Both the position numbers and the translations under genes were made by a program. Below, piece after piece: positions 1 through 9,996 of a DNA stretch of 63,307 nt (positions are counted from its first letter, which is position 1; each line of letters starts with the position of its first letter). The notes below the pieces were generated by a model that made no database searches, was not told the DNA's origin, and worked only from the letters and a program-made list of their open reading frames with translations. Origin of the DNA: Gloeomargarita sp. SKYB120 (lineage in GTDB: Bacteria > Cyanobacteriota > Cyanobacteriia > Gloeomargaritales > Gloeomargaritaceae); assembly GCA_025062155.1 (NCBI GenBank), contig JANXAM010000012.1:1-63307 (forward strand). Reading direction: 5' to 3'.

Positions 1-670
1 TGTAAGGCTTAGACATGAAAAACCTCTATGAACTCATTAGCCCTATTCTATGCCAAGCTAAACGTTTTTAGCTATAACTTGCTGTCGAAGCGTGTTGTTG
101 AAGCACTCAATCAAGGACGTCCTACCACTCCCCTTGGCACTGGCTACGTGTTGAGAGTTCGGAATCACCTTCCGATAAACTGACCATGAATCAGTATAAA
201 ATTTTGCCTGTTTTCGTCAAATAATCGATACTCTCTCCCATAACTTTTTTGCCGTCTCTACGCTTCTATCCCCTACACAGGCCGCTACAATCATACGTGT
301 CTTTCTCCCTAGAACTAGCCAGAGCCATTGGAGATGCTTTTTCGAGCCGCAAAACGATCCTATCTCGTCGCACTCCAGCTCTATCTCTTCATCGTTGTCG
401 GGCTGAATATCCATCACTTCTGATGTATTTATACAGCCAAGATTGCGAAATTCCGGTCACCCGTGAGATGGCGGTAATTGAAAGTCGCTCTAACAAGTTG
501 CCTTTGGGCTTCAGAAATGTATTTTTTTCCTAGCTTCAGGCGTAAATTGCTGATGGCAGTCATAGCAGATATAACGCTGTTTTCCATTGTGGATACGACC
601 GTACTTTACAACGTTTTGAGGCTGGCAACGGGGGCAATTGTACCCATGGCTTCACCCAAATCTAACTACC
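1..670 (-). mobile_element. Decayed IS1-family transposase (partial, runs off left edge)
   Basis: Three minus-strand frames carry successive pieces of an IS1-type InsA/InsB transposase. About 640-530 encodes a zinc-finger piece reading NCPRCQPQNVVKYGRIHNGK, then QRYICYDCHQQ. About 530-400 encodes an InsA-like helix-turn-helix, ITAISRVTGISQSWLYKYI. 417-217 encodes the InsB catalytic start, with CDEIGSFCGSKK and QWLWLVLGRKT. Past its stop, about 215-60 still reads TDSWSVYRKVIPNSQH and SLIECFNNTLRQ. At least two frameshifts and several in-frame stops mean no working enzyme is made. No start codon remains before the zinc-finger part. Terminal inverted repeats could not be placed, and the element continues beyond base 1. 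Bases 670-777 hold nothing I can identify. Confidence 0.8.
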
Positions 671-777
671 CCCCTATTTTAACCATTACAAGAACAGGAC
701 TACCCGCACACGCCGGCGTAGCAGGAATTTTTCCCATTTCTACTGACTGGCAAATGCCTCAAAGAGTTGGTTGCCGC

Positions 778-2070
778 TCAAGTCGTCACCCGTCGGATGT
801 CCGCCCCAAGTGCCCGCAATTTTTCCTCCAACCGCTCGTAACCCCGGTCCAGATGATGCAACCCACTAATCACGGTCTCGCCTTGGGCTGCTAACCCAGC
901 CAACACCAACGCCGCCGAAGCCCGCAAGTCCGTTGCTGTTACCGGCGCTCCCGATAGAAATGGCACCCCTTGAATCAAAGCATGATTGCCCTTGACACGG
1001 ATATTGGCTCCCATGCGTTGCAGTTCTGCTACGTGCCGCAGCCGGTTCTCAAACACCGTTTCTGTGACCACGCTGGTGCCCTCGCTCAGGGTCAATAAGG
1101 CCATGAATTGCGCCTGCATATCGGTGGGAAAGCCTGGAAACGGCAGCGTTTCAATGTCCGTTCCCCGGTAGGGCCCCTGACCCGGTCGTACCCGTATCGC
1201 ATTGGGGGGTTCAAACGTCACCGAAAACCCAACTTCTGTTAACTTGGCGGTCACTGGCGTGAGATGCTCGGGAATGACCGGACTGATCCACAACTCAGAG
1301 CGAGTAATCGCCGCCGCCACCATAAACGTTCCGGCCTCAATCCGGTCCGGAATGATGGTGTACTCCGTGCTGTGCAATCGCGGCACGCCGACAACCGTGA
1401 TGGTTTTGGTCCCAGCACCCCGAATTTTAGCCCCCATGCTGCGACAGAAGTTGGCCAAATCCACCACTTCTGGTTCCTGCGCCGCATTTTCAATCACTGT
1501 TTCGCCTTCCGCCAGCGTCGCCGCCATCATCAGGGTTTCTGTGGCCCCCACGCTGGGGTAATCCAGGTAGATATGGGCACCTCGTAATTTGCGCGCGTAG
1601 GCCTGCACCATCCCATGTTCAATCTGGACTGTTGCACCTAGCGCCTGCAACCCCCGCACGTGCAATTCCACCGGTCGCGCCCCAATCGCACATCCCCCCG
1701 GCATGGGAACCCGCGCCACTCCCAACCGCGCTAGCAACGGCCCAATTACAAAAAAACTGGCCCGCAGTTGACTCACAATTTCGTAGGGGGCTAACGAACG
1801 GTGCAGGTGCCGTACGTCCAAATCTAAAACGCCGCGATGGTAATGAACTTTCACCCCCAGCGCCGTCAGGACTTGACCCATGCGATGCACATCCACTAAA
1901 TCTGGCACATTGCGAATCCGGCAATCCTGCGAACACAACAGCGCTCCCGCCATCAAGGCCAGTGCCGAATTTTTTGCCCCACTAATAGTTACTTCTCCCG
2001 CTAGCGGCAACCCCCCACGAATCCGCAAGACCGCATTCGCCGCCGTCGTCTCTTGCACTTGTAGATGCAT
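778..2070 (-). CDS. murA: UDP-N-acetylglucosamine 1-carboxyvinyltransferase
   Basis: This is the first committed enzyme of peptidoglycan synthesis. It transfers enolpyruvate from PEP to UDP-GlcNAc in the cytoplasm. The 430-residue protein has the family length, the early [12 protein letters not shown] segment that binds UDP-GlcNAc, and the catalytic cysteine in [13 protein letters not shown] (Cys127), which is the fosfomycin-sensitive form. The C-terminus has the usual [13 protein letters not shown] and [13 protein letters not shown] motifs. The ATG at 2070 sits downstream of ndhD on the same strand with a 56-bp gap, so it may be co-transcribed with ndhF-ndhD or have its own promoter. The gene is the last intact one before the IS1 remnant. 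Confidence 0.95.
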   Translation of the reverse strand: MHLQVQETTAANAVLRIRGGLPLAGEVTISGAKNSALALMAGALLCSQDCRIRNVPDLVDVHRMGQVLTALGVKVHYHRGVLDLDVRHLHRSLAPYEIVSQLRASFFVIGPLLARLGVARVPMPGGCAIGARPVELHVRGLQALGATVQIEHGMVQAYARKLRGAHIYLDYPSVGATETLMMAATLAEGETVIENAAQEPEVVDLANFCRSMGAKIRGAGTKTITVVGVPRLHSTEYTIIPDRIEAGTFMVAAAITRSELWISPVIPEHLTPVTAKLTEVGFSVTFEPPNAIRVRPGQGPYRGTDIETLPFPGFPTDMQAQFMALLTLSEGTSVVTETVFENRLRHVAELQRMGANIRVKGNHALIQGVPFLSGAPVTATDLRASAALVLAGLAAQGETVISGLHHLDRGYERLEEKLRALGADIRRVTT

Positions 2071-2111
2071 TTTTTCAACTCCTCACCACCGCACTAACCC
2101 CCATCTTACCC

Positions 2112-2137
2112 CAACCCCCAGACCGGTCAAGGGGTTG
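2112..2137 (-). terminator. Hairpin at the ndhD-murA junction (weak terminator or attenuator)
   Basis: CAACCCC at 2112-2118 pairs perfectly with GGGGTTG at 2131-2137 around a 12-nt loop that contains ACCGGT. The right arm lies in the last codons of ndhD. There is no T-run after it on the minus strand, so it would be a weak or Rho-assisted terminator, or an mRNA-stabilising 3' structure. Function is inferred only from position. Confidence 0.3.
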
Positions 2138-3692
2138 GTTGCCGCGCGGGTATGGTCAATATACCAACAGGTGCTTGCAGCTTAGGCATGGCTTGTCGCA
2201 CGAGCGCTGTCACCTGGGTGGTCGTCGCATCGTACATACTCGTGACCAAACGGGGGTATAGACCAATCCCAATCACCGGCACCAGGAGCGACGCAATAAT
2301 GAACACCTCGCGCGGTTCCGCATCTATAAGCTTTTCGTGAGATACCAGCTCCTCGTTCTCCGGCCCGTAGAAAATTTGTCGCAGCATTGAGAGCAGATAA
2401 ATCGGCGTCAAAATCACACCGACCGCCGCCAGCAGCAGCACCAGCACCTTGAACGGCACACTGTAGGCATCACTCGTCGCAAAACCGATAAATACCATCA
2501 ATTCCGCCACAAACCCGCTCATCCCTGGCAGGGCCAACGACGCTAGGGAACAGGCGGTAAACATGGCAAAAATTTTCGGCATCTTTTGTCCCACCCCGCC
2601 CATTTCCTCCAAGATCAGGGTGTGCGTGCGGTCGTAGGTGGCGCCTACCAGAAAGAACAAACTCGCCCCGATTAAGCCGTGGGAAATCATCTGCAACACC
2701 GCCCCGCTCAACCCCGTCGTCGTATAGGACGCAATCCCAATCAACACAAATCCCATGTGGGAAATCGAAGAATAAGCAATTTTGCGCTTCAAGTTACGCT
2801 GGGCAAAGGACGTCAACGCGGCATAGATGATATTCACCACGCCCAAAATCGCCAGGATGGGTGCAAACAGGGCATGGGCGTCCGGCAGCATCCCCATATT
2901 CATGCGGATCAGGGCATAGCCGCCCATCTTCAACAAAATCCCCGCCAGCAACATGTGTACCGGCGCCGTCGCTTCCCCATGGGCATCAGGCAACCAAGTG
3001 TGGAGCGGGAAAATGGGCAACTTCACCGCATAAGCAATCAAAAACGCCACGTAGCACCAAATCTGCAACGCCAGCGGGTAGGACTTCAGCGCCAACTCCC
3101 GCATGTCAAAGCTGATGGGATCGCCGTAAAAAGCCATCGCCAGGCCCGCCACCAAAATAAACAGCGACCCCCCCGCCGTGTACACGATAAATTTGTTAGC
3201 TGCGTACTGTCGCTTGTAGCCACCCCAGATTGCCAGCAGTAAATAAACGGGGATCAACTCCAACTCCCACACCAGGAAAAACAACAACATGTCCTGCACG
3301 GCGAACACCGCAATCTGTCCCCCGTACATCGCCAGCATCAGGAAGTAAAACAAGCGGGGTTTCAGGGTCACCGGCCAGGCCGCCAGGATGGCCAGCGTCG
3401 TGATAAAGCCAGTCAGCAGCACCAGCGGCATGGACAAACCATCCACCCCCACCGACCAATTCAGGCCAATCTGGGGCAACCAGGGATAGCGCTCCACCAG
3501 TTGCAAATCCGGCGAATTTAAGTCGTAGCCTTGCCAAAAGCTGTAGCTGATCAACGCAAAATCCACTAGCCCCACCACCAGGGCATACCAGCGTACCGTC
3601 CGGCCTTCTTTATCCGGCAGAAATGGAATCGCCAACGCCGCCACAATCGGCAGGAGAATAATGGTCGTCAACCAGGGAAAACTGCTCGTCAT
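2127..3692 (-). CDS. ndhD: NAD(P)H-quinone oxidoreductase subunit 4 (NdhD)
   Basis: This is a proton-pumping antiporter-like subunit of the thylakoid NDH-1 complex, used for respiration and cyclic electron flow from ferredoxin to plastoquinone. The 521-residue protein is hydrophobic throughout, with the Complex I ND4 pattern: a conserved Glu in [13 protein letters not shown], the [15 protein letters not shown] motif, and [14 protein letters not shown]. It lies 17 bp after ndhF on the same strand, the usual ndhF1-ndhD1 pairing of the respiratory NDH-1L complex. The pairing and absence of CO2-uptake partners (cupA, ndhF3) nearby favour the D1 type over D3/D4, but the subtype is an inference. 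Confidence 0.93.
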   Translation of the reverse strand: MTSSFPWLTTIILLPIVAALAIPFLPDKEGRTVRWYALVVGLVDFALISYSFWQGYDLNSPDLQLVERYPWLPQIGLNWSVGVDGLSMPLVLLTGFITTLAILAAWPVTLKPRLFYFLMLAMYGGQIAVFAVQDMLLFFLVWELELIPVYLLLAIWGGYKRQYAANKFIVYTAGGSLFILVAGLAMAFYGDPISFDMRELALKSYPLALQIWCYVAFLIAYAVKLPIFPLHTWLPDAHGEATAPVHMLLAGILLKMGGYALIRMNMGMLPDAHALFAPILAILGVVNIIYAALTSFAQRNLKRKIAYSSISHMGFVLIGIASYTTTGLSGAVLQMISHGLIGASLFFLVGATYDRTHTLILEEMGGVGQKMPKIFAMFTACSLASLALPGMSGFVAELMVFIGFATSDAYSVPFKVLVLLLAAVGVILTPIYLLSMLRQIFYGPENEELVSHEKLIDAEPREVFIIASLLVPVIGIGLYPRLVTSMYDATTTQVTALVRQAMPKLQAPVGILTIPARQPTP

Positions 3693-3709
3693 GACCCACC
3701 ACCCTCAAC

Positions 3710-5713
3710 CTAGGAAAACCAGCCCGACACCAGCACCAACCCCAGCACCGCCAGCAGGATCACCAGCGCATAGGTCTGTACCCGCCCATTGTTCACGTAC
3801 TTCAAGACTTCCCCCGTCACTAGCGTCACTAGCCCTGTCAAATTCACTAGGCCATCAATAATGCGATAGTCCGTCTCCAGGGCTTGGCGGGCCAACCGGC
3901 GCAAGGGCAGAGCAAAGTACTGCTCGTACAGGTCATCCCAGTACCATTTGTTCACCAAAAACTCGTACAACTTGGGCAATCGCTCCGCTAGGGGTTCCAC
4001 ACCCGTGTATTTCCCTCCGTAAACAACAAACGCCAGGGTGATGCCGATCAAACCCACACCCACCGACGACCCAGCCATGACCAAAAATTCACCCCAGTCA
4101 AAATGCGCCCAGTCTGCCCCAACAGTTAAAACTGACGCCGGTTCCTCGAGAAAATACTCAAAGTAGTTGGCAAATGGCAGTCCCACCCAACCCACCGCCA
4201 CCGACGGAATGGCGAGTAACACCAGGGGCAAGGTCATGGTCCAGGGTGATTCATGGGGTTCGGCGGCATGACCATGGGTTTCCATGTGGGCTAACTCCTC
4301 CACCTGCATGGCACCTGGCCCGAACGCTAACCCGCGAAATTCACCGCCAAACGTCAACAGGTAAATCCGAAACATGTAAAACGCGGTCATTCCTGCGGTC
4401 AGCCAACCCACCAACCACAGCCCAGGATTGGCCGCAAACACCACGTGTAGGATTTCATCCTTCGACCAGAAACCAGCAAACGGCGGAATGCCACAGATGG
4501 CCAGCGTCCCAATCAAAAACGTCGCAGCGGTAATGGGCATGTATTTCCGCAGACCCCCCATGTTGCGCATATCTTGTGCTTTGTCCGGGTCATGACCCAC
4601 CACCGCCTCCATCGCGTGGATCACCGACCCTGACCCCAAAAACAACATCGCCTTGAAATACGCATGGGTCATCAGGTGAAACATGCCCGCCGCCGGCGCT
4701 GCCACGCCCATCGCCATCACCATGTAGCCCAACTGGGAGATGGTGGAATAGGCCAATCCTTTTTTGATGTCGGTTTGCACCAGGGCAATCGTCGCTCCCA
4801 AAAACGCCGTAAACGCTCCTGTCCAGGCCACTACTTGTAACGTTCCTGGCAAGTGTTCGTACACCGGCATCATCCGCGCCAGTAAAAACACCCCCGCCGC
4901 CACCATCGTCGCCGCATGAATCAGGGCAGAAATCGGCGTGGGGCCTTCCATGGCATCTGGCAACCACACATGCAGCGGCGCTTGCGCCGATTTGGCCACT
5001 GGCCCTAAAAACACCAGAATCCCCAGTCCGGTCGCCGCCCACAACGGCAAGGCGCCTGTGGTCAACAAATCCCCAACCCGTTCCGCCAGCCGCTCAAACT
5101 CAATTTCCCCCGTGGTCCAGTAAAACCCCAGAATCCCCAGCAGCAGGCCAAAGTCCCCCACGCGGTTGACAATAAACGCTTTCTGGGCAGCTTCGCGGGC
5201 GGCAATCCGCTCATACCAGAACCCAATCAGCAGGTAGGAGCACATCCCCACCAGTTCCCAGAACACATAAATCTGCACCAGGTTCGGGCTGATCACCAAC
5301 CCCAGCATGGACGCGCCGAACAAACTCAGGTAGGCAAAAAAGCGCGAATACCCTTTGTCATGGGCCATGTAGCCGTCGCTGTAGAGCATCACCAGCAGGG
5401 CCACTGTAGTGACAATGACCAGCATCAGACTACTTAGCCGGTCAATCACCATGCCCATGTCCAGGTGAAACGGCCCCGCGACCGCCCAAGTGAAACTCCA
5501 GTAGTAGGGTGGGTGTCCTTGCGCTTGACTCCAGAGCAGCGCCAGGGAGTGGCCGAGCGCGATACCCATGAGTGTGAGCACCAACGCCGCATTCACCCGC
5601 TTGAGTCGGCTTGTCCACTCGCCAAAGGTAATCAATCCCGTTCCGACGACCGTCGCCCCTAGCAAAGGCAGCACCGGAATGAGCCAAGCGTACTGATAAA
5701 GCAACTCTTCCAT
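3710..5713 (-). CDS. ndhF: NAD(P)H-quinone oxidoreductase subunit 5 (NdhF)
   Basis: This is the large antiporter-like subunit at the distal end of the NDH-1 membrane arm. I chose the ATG at 5713, which gives MEELLYQYAWLIPVLPLLG and 667 residues. An upstream in-frame start at 5758 adds 15 residues without family support. Visible ND5 motifs are FWELVGMCSYLLIGFWY, KSAQAPLHVWLPDAMEGPTP and KGLAYSTISQLGYM. The C-terminal part has the long lateral-helix region of ND5 (KYTGVEPLAERLPKLYEF onward) followed by a last transmembrane helix. It is upstream of and probably co-transcribed with ndhD. Confidence 0.93.
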   Translation of the reverse strand: MEELLYQYAWLIPVLPLLGATVVGTGLITFGEWTSRLKRVNAALVLTLMGIALGHSLALLWSQAQGHPPYYWSFTWAVAGPFHLDMGMVIDRLSSLMLVIVTTVALLVMLYSDGYMAHDKGYSRFFAYLSLFGASMLGLVISPNLVQIYVFWELVGMCSYLLIGFWYERIAAREAAQKAFIVNRVGDFGLLLGILGFYWTTGEIEFERLAERVGDLLTTGALPLWAATGLGILVFLGPVAKSAQAPLHVWLPDAMEGPTPISALIHAATMVAAGVFLLARMMPVYEHLPGTLQVVAWTGAFTAFLGATIALVQTDIKKGLAYSTISQLGYMVMAMGVAAPAAGMFHLMTHAYFKAMLFLGSGSVIHAMEAVVGHDPDKAQDMRNMGGLRKYMPITAATFLIGTLAICGIPPFAGFWSKDEILHVVFAANPGLWLVGWLTAGMTAFYMFRIYLLTFGGEFRGLAFGPGAMQVEELAHMETHGHAAEPHESPWTMTLPLVLLAIPSVAVGWVGLPFANYFEYFLEEPASVLTVGADWAHFDWGEFLVMAGSSVGVGLIGITLAFVVYGGKYTGVEPLAERLPKLYEFLVNKWYWDDLYEQYFALPLRRLARQALETDYRIIDGLVNLTGLVTLVTGEVLKYVNNGRVQTYALVILLAVLGLVLVSGWFS

Positions 5714-5828
5714 AGACACCCTACACACGGGGAGAAAACCGCTAACATTTTGCCACAAGTGGATGGGTATGACGGTAGGAAAAAAACCATGACCAGCCCG
5801 GCGTTACCGCTTGTTCTCCGGCTTTAGC

Positions 5829-7292
5829 TCATCCAGAATCCTTTAACAATTGCGCCCAGGGAATGTACGCCGCCACGGTTTCGGTCAGGGTCTGCAGCAG
5901 ATGTTGGCGTTGTTGAGAAAAGTCAGGCACCTGCGTTGTTAACGGTGGCAATCCCTTCCGAGTACGGAGTTGGTTCAGCCAGGTACGCCGCCAGGCTCCA
6001 TTCTCAAAAATCCCATGCAGGTAAGTCCCCCACACCCGGCCTGTCGTATCCACATAACCGAGCGCTGGGTCGGTGAACAAGGGTTGGACGTGGCCGGCGA
6101 TGTGAGTGGAACCCTGGTGAATCTCGTAACCTTTGACGGTTAAACCTGGCACGGGGTACTGGGACAACACCTCCCGCTGGCGCGTGATTTTGTGGGGAGC
6201 GATCACAGTCGCAATCGGTAGGAGATTCAATCCCTCGGCCTGCACGTCTTTCCCCTCAAGTCCTAGGGGGTCTTGTACCGTTTTCCCCAGCATTTGCATC
6301 CCGCCGCAAACGCCCAGCATCCATCCCCCTTGCTGGTGATAGGCGATGAGCTTTTGCGCTAGGCCCGTTTGATGCAACCACTGTAAATCGGCAATCGTCG
6401 TTTTACTCCCCGGCAGGATAACTGCATCGGGATCACCGAAATCTTGTTCACTTTTGACGTACTTCACTTGCACCGTTGGCTCAAATAGGAGTGGGTCAAA
6501 GTCAGTAAAGTTACTAATTTTCGGAAGTTGAATCACAGCAATGGTTAGTTCGGAGCTGGTTTTACGGGGCGATAACAAACTCAAAGAGTCTTCCGCCGGT
6601 AAATGCGTTTCTAACCAAGGAATCACCCCCAGCACCGGAATTCCTGTTTTTTGCTCTAACCATGCCAGCCCTGGTTGCAATAGCGACAATTGCCCCCGGA
6701 ATTTATTAATCACCAACCCTTTGATCAACGCCCGTTCTTCTGGTTCCAGCAGCGCCAGGGTTCCTACGATGTGGGCAAATACGCCGCCGGGGTTAATATC
6801 GCCCACCAAAATGGTTTTGGCTTGCAGGTATTGGGCCACCCGCATATTGGTCAAATCACGATGCTTTAAGTTGATTTCCGCTGGCGACCCCGCCCCTTCG
6901 CACACGATGTAGTCATACTGGCTTTGCAATTCCGCCAGCGCTTCGGTAATTGCCCGCCATCCCCGCTCAAAATAATCGCGGTAATAATCTTGCGCTTGGG
7001 TTACCCCGGCCACCCGTCCTCGGATGATCACCTGGGATGTCCGGTCGCCCTGGGGCTTGAGCAGGATGGGGTTCATGGCGGTCGTGGGTTCGATGCCAGC
7101 AGCCCAGGCCTGTACTGCTTGGGCGTAGCCCATTTCGCCCCCGTCGGCTGTTACGTAGGCATTCAGCGCCATGTTTTGTCCTTTGAAGGGAGCCACCCGG
7201 TACCCCTGCTGCGCCAGCCACCCGCACAACGCTGTTACCAGCAACGACTTTCCGGCATTGGACGTGCAACCGACGACCATCAACGCGGGCAT
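5829..7292 (-). CDS. cobQ: Cobyric acid synthase (amidotransferase CobQ)
   Basis: CobQ amidates four side chains of adenosylcobyrinic acid a,c-diamide, using glutamine and ATP, in cobamide synthesis. The 487-residue protein begins with the ATP-binding segment VVGCTSNAGKS and the family signature FKGQNMALNAYVTADGGEMG. The C-terminal class I glutamine amidotransferase domain has its nucleophile Cys in MLGVCGGMQMLG and a conserved His in GTYLHGIFENG. The start codon at 7292 lies only 39 bp from the divergent DUF2779 gene, so both promoters must share a very short region. No cobalamin riboswitch fits there. Confidence 0.95.
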   Translation of the reverse strand: MPALMVVGCTSNAGKSLLVTALCGWLAQQGYRVAPFKGQNMALNAYVTADGGEMGYAQAVQAWAAGIEPTTAMNPILLKPQGDRTSQVIIRGRVAGVTQAQDYYRDYFERGWRAITEALAELQSQYDYIVCEGAGSPAEINLKHRDLTNMRVAQYLQAKTILVGDINPGGVFAHIVGTLALLEPEERALIKGLVINKFRGQLSLLQPGLAWLEQKTGIPVLGVIPWLETHLPAEDSLSLLSPRKTSSELTIAVIQLPKISNFTDFDPLLFEPTVQVKYVKSEQDFGDPDAVILPGSKTTIADLQWLHQTGLAQKLIAYHQQGGWMLGVCGGMQMLGKTVQDPLGLEGKDVQAEGLNLLPIATVIAPHKITRQREVLSQYPVPGLTVKGYEIHQGSTHIAGHVQPLFTDPALGYVDTTGRVWGTYLHGIFENGAWRRTWLNQLRTRKGLPPLTTQVPDFSQQRQHLLQTLTETVAAYIPWAQLLKDSG

Positions 7293-7331
7293 AATAAGGG
7301 AAAATCTGCTACCTACTCACTCCTAACCATC

Positions 7332-8789
7332 ATGCTGACCAAATCCCGCTATGTCAAAGGTTTGCAATGTCCCAAATGCCTGTGGTTGGATGCTCATGCG
7401 CCAGAAAAAGCCAGTGTTTCGGAAGCGCAAAAACTGCAATGGCAACAGGGGACAGATGTGGGAGTCTTGGCGCGGGATTACTTTCCTGGGGGCGTGCTGG
7501 TGACGGGATTTGGGAATCATCAATGCCAACAAAAAACGGCGCAATTGCTCGCCCAAGGAGCAACCTGTCTGTTTGAAGCCACATTCGCCTGGGAAGGGCT
7601 GGTGGTGAAATGCGATGTCCTGCGGCAAGTGGCGCCTGACGCCTGGGAAATGGTGGAAGTCAAATCCACTACCCGCGTCAAACCGGAGCACCTGGAAGAC
7701 CTGGCGATCCAGTGGTATGTCGTGGCGAAAAACGGCATCGCTCTACACAGAGCGGTGATGATGCACTTGAACCCCCATTGTTGTTATCCCGACCTGTCGA
7801 ATCTCTTTGCCCAAGTAGACGTCACTGCTGAGGTGCAAAAAATTGTCCAACAGATTCCCGAGCGTCTCGCCCAATTCAACGCGATTCTGAGTCAAACAGA
7901 CGAACCTGACCATCCCATTGGCGACCACTGCGACCAGCCCTATACCTGTACCTTCAAAGCCTACTGCTGGCGTGACGTTCCTGAAGTTTCTATCTTTCAA
8001 ATTGCTCGACTAGATAAGCAAAAGAAACTTGAATTAATTCGTCGCGGCATTTTCCACATTGAACACCTGCCACCCGAATTGATCCCGACGCTTTCGGAAC
8101 GACAACAAGCGTTTATCCGGCAATATCTCAGCGGCAAACCCTTGGTTGACTACGACGGTATTAAAGAATTGTTGAACCAGTTGCGTTATCCTCTGCATTT
8201 CTTTGATTTTGAAGCCACGAACCCGGCCATCCCCCGCTACCCTGGCACGCGTCCCTACCAGCGCGTTCCTTTTCAATTCAGCTGTCATGTTTTGACGGCA
8301 GACGGTACGTTAACTCATTACGACTATCTGCATACTGACCGCGATGACCCACGTCCTCCTTTGGTGCAGGCTCTCGTGCAAGCCATTGGTGAAGAAGGTT
8401 CCATCATTGTGTACAACCAGGGCTACGAAAAATCGGTGTTGCAGGAATTGGCAGCAATGATGCCGGAGTTTGCGCCCCAGTTAAACAGCATGGTGGACCG
8501 CCTGTGGGACCAAATGGTGATTTTTCGGGACCATTACCAGCACCCGGATTTTTTAGGTTCCACTTCTCTCAAAAAGGTGCTCCCTGTGCTGGTGCCGGAA
8601 TTGAGCTATCAGGAGCTTGCGATTCAACAGGGGGATATGGCTAAATTCCGTTGGGAAGCTGCCATTTTTAGTGATGACCTAGCCTTCCAAACCCAAACCT
8701 GGCAAGAGTTGCGGCAATACTGCCATCAAGACACGCTGGCCATGGTGGCGCTGCACCGGCATTTGGTGGGGCTGGTGGATTCTCAATAA
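7332..8789 (+). CDS. DUF2779-family nuclease-like protein
   Basis: The ATG at 7332 gives 485 residues beginning MLTKSRYVKGLQCPKCLWL. The open frame runs further upstream but only as antisense to cobQ. Two parts are visible. The N-terminal half resembles a RecB/Cas4-type nuclease: cysteines in the CPKCLWL segment, a core EVKSTTRVKPEHLED (E-x-K motif), and CDQPYTCTFKAYCW, which could hold an Fe-S cluster with the first cysteines. The C-terminal half begins FFDFEATNPAIPRYPG, has a later conserved YCHQDTLAMVALH, and looks like a DEDD-type 3'-5' exonuclease fold. The DNA substrate and pathway are unknown. It could act in repair or in defence. The domain calls are from motif recognition only. Confidence 0.75.
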   Translation: MLTKSRYVKGLQCPKCLWLDAHAPEKASVSEAQKLQWQQGTDVGVLARDYFPGGVLVTGFGNHQCQQKTAQLLAQGATCLFEATFAWEGLVVKCDVLRQVAPDAWEMVEVKSTTRVKPEHLEDLAIQWYVVAKNGIALHRAVMMHLNPHCCYPDLSNLFAQVDVTAEVQKIVQQIPERLAQFNAILSQTDEPDHPIGDHCDQPYTCTFKAYCWRDVPEVSIFQIARLDKQKKLELIRRGIFHIEHLPPELIPTLSERQQAFIRQYLSGKPLVDYDGIKELLNQLRYPLHFFDFEATNPAIPRYPGTRPYQRVPFQFSCHVLTADGTLTHYDYLHTDRDDPRPPLVQALVQAIGEEGSIIVYNQGYEKSVLQELAAMMPEFAPQLNSMVDRLWDQMVIFRDHYQHPDFLGSTSLKKVLPVLVPELSYQELAIQQGDMAKFRWEAAIFSDDLAFQTQTWQELRQYCHQDTLAMVALHRHLVGLVDSQ

Positions 8790-8816
8790 AAAACCCCTCT
8801 CCGCAGGGGAAAGGGG
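8788..8816 (-). terminator. Rho-independent terminator of fbaA
   Basis: Read on the minus strand, CCCCT at 8809-8805 pairs with AGGGG at 8798-8794, with an outer CCCC at 8816-8813 as an alternative arm, and is followed at once by six T residues (8793-8788). It sits 30 bp beyond the fbaA stop and just after the stop of the convergent DUF2779 gene. It is the only strong intrinsic terminator I found at a convergent junction in this window. Confidence 0.8.
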
Positions 8817-8842
8817 CTGTTTCAGCTAATCAGACTTAAGCC

Positions 8843-9922
8843 TTATACCGCCACCAGCTTGCGGGTTTGGGCTTTCAGTTCACCTTTGGCGTACTTGGCG
8901 GCGTACTCTTCGCAGGACATTTGCTTGATTTTGCTGGCGTTGCCCGCCGTCCAGAATTGCTGGTAGCGCTCAGCGCACACCTTCTTCATGTAGGCGATAG
9001 ACGGCTTCAGGAAGTGACGCGGGTCAAATTCCTTGGGCGCTTTCGCCAGGGCTTCCCGCACCGCCGCCGTGATCGCCAGGCGGTTGTCGGTGTCAATGTT
9101 CACTTTGCGCACCCCGTTTTTGATCCCCCGCTGGATTTCCTCCACCGGCACGCCGTAGGTCTCAGGAATCGCGCCACCGTAGGCATTGATCAGGTCAATC
9201 AAATCCTTGGGAACGGAGGAAGAGCCATGCATCACCAGGTGGGTGTTGGGCAAGCGCCGGTGCAATTCCTCAATCCGGTCCATGCGCAGGATTTCTCCTT
9301 CGGGTTTGCGGCTGAACTTGTAGGCCCCATGGCTGGTGCCAATCGCTACCGCCAGCGCATCCACATCGGTTTTTTCCACAAAGTCCACCGCCTGGTCTGG
9401 GTCGGTCAAGAGTTGGTCATGGGAGAGCACCCCTTCGGCGCCGTGACCGTCCTCCTTGTCGCCCATGCCCGTTTCCAGCGAGCCAAGGCAACCCAGTTCC
9501 CCTTCCACGCTGACGCCGACCGCATGGGCCACCTTGACCACTTCCGAGGTCACCGCCACGTTGTACTCATAGCTGGCTGGGGTTTTCGCGTCCTCGAGCA
9601 ACGACCCGTCCATCATCACGCTGGTAAAGCCCAACCGGATGGCCGAGTAGCAAGTGGCTGGGCTGTTGCCGTGGTCTTGGTGCATCGCCACCGGAATGTG
9701 GGGGTAGGTTTCCACCGCCGCCAGCACCAAGTGCCGCAGGAAGTTTTCACCGGCGTACTTGCGCGCCCCCCGCGATGCCTGCAAAATCACTGGACTGTCG
9801 GTTTCGTGGGCCGCCTGCATGATCGCCTGAATTTGCTCCATGTTGTTGACATTAAAAGCCGGAATTCCGTAGTCGTGCTCGGCGGCGTGGTCCAACAACA
9901 ACCGCATGGGAACCAGTGCCAT
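8843..9922 (-). CDS. fbaA: Class II fructose-bisphosphate aldolase
   Basis: A zinc-dependent aldolase that condenses dihydroxyacetone phosphate with glyceraldehyde 3-phosphate (and with erythrose 4-phosphate) in the Calvin cycle, and runs glycolysis in reverse. The 359-residue protein matches the Calvin-cycle subtype. Visible metal and substrate motifs are [34 protein letters not shown] and [10 protein letters not shown]. It starts with ATG at 9922 preceded by an AGGAGGAG ribosome binding site. It lies 74 bp downstream of bcp on the same strand and ends before a strong terminator. Confidence 0.95.
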   Translation of the reverse strand: MALVPMRLLLDHAAEHDYGIPAFNVNNMEQIQAIMQAAHETDSPVILQASRGARKYAGENFLRHLVLAAVETYPHIPVAMHQDHGNSPATCYSAIRLGFTSVMMDGSLLEDAKTPASYEYNVAVTSEVVKVAHAVGVSVEGELGCLGSLETGMGDKEDGHGAEGVLSHDQLLTDPDQAVDFVEKTDVDALAVAIGTSHGAYKFSRKPEGEILRMDRIEELHRRLPNTHLVMHGSSSVPKDLIDLINAYGGAIPETYGVPVEEIQRGIKNGVRKVNIDTDNRLAITAAVREALAKAPKEFDPRHFLKPSIAYMKKVCAERYQQFWTAGNASKIKQMSCEEYAAKYAKGELKAQTRKLVAV

Positions 9923-9996
9923 AGTCTCCTCCTAAGCTTGCACGCCAAAAGTCTTCACATTATTTTTAACATCTTCCTGGGCCGCCTGGGAAATTT

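Noticed and set aside
3710-3860. Second small membrane gene at the end of ndhF
   Set aside because: The reading is the normal NdhF C-terminal helix, not a separate ORF.
6924-7331. Upstream in-frame extension of the DUF2779 gene
   Set aside because: It lies wholly antisense to cobQ, and the family-like start is at ATG 7332.
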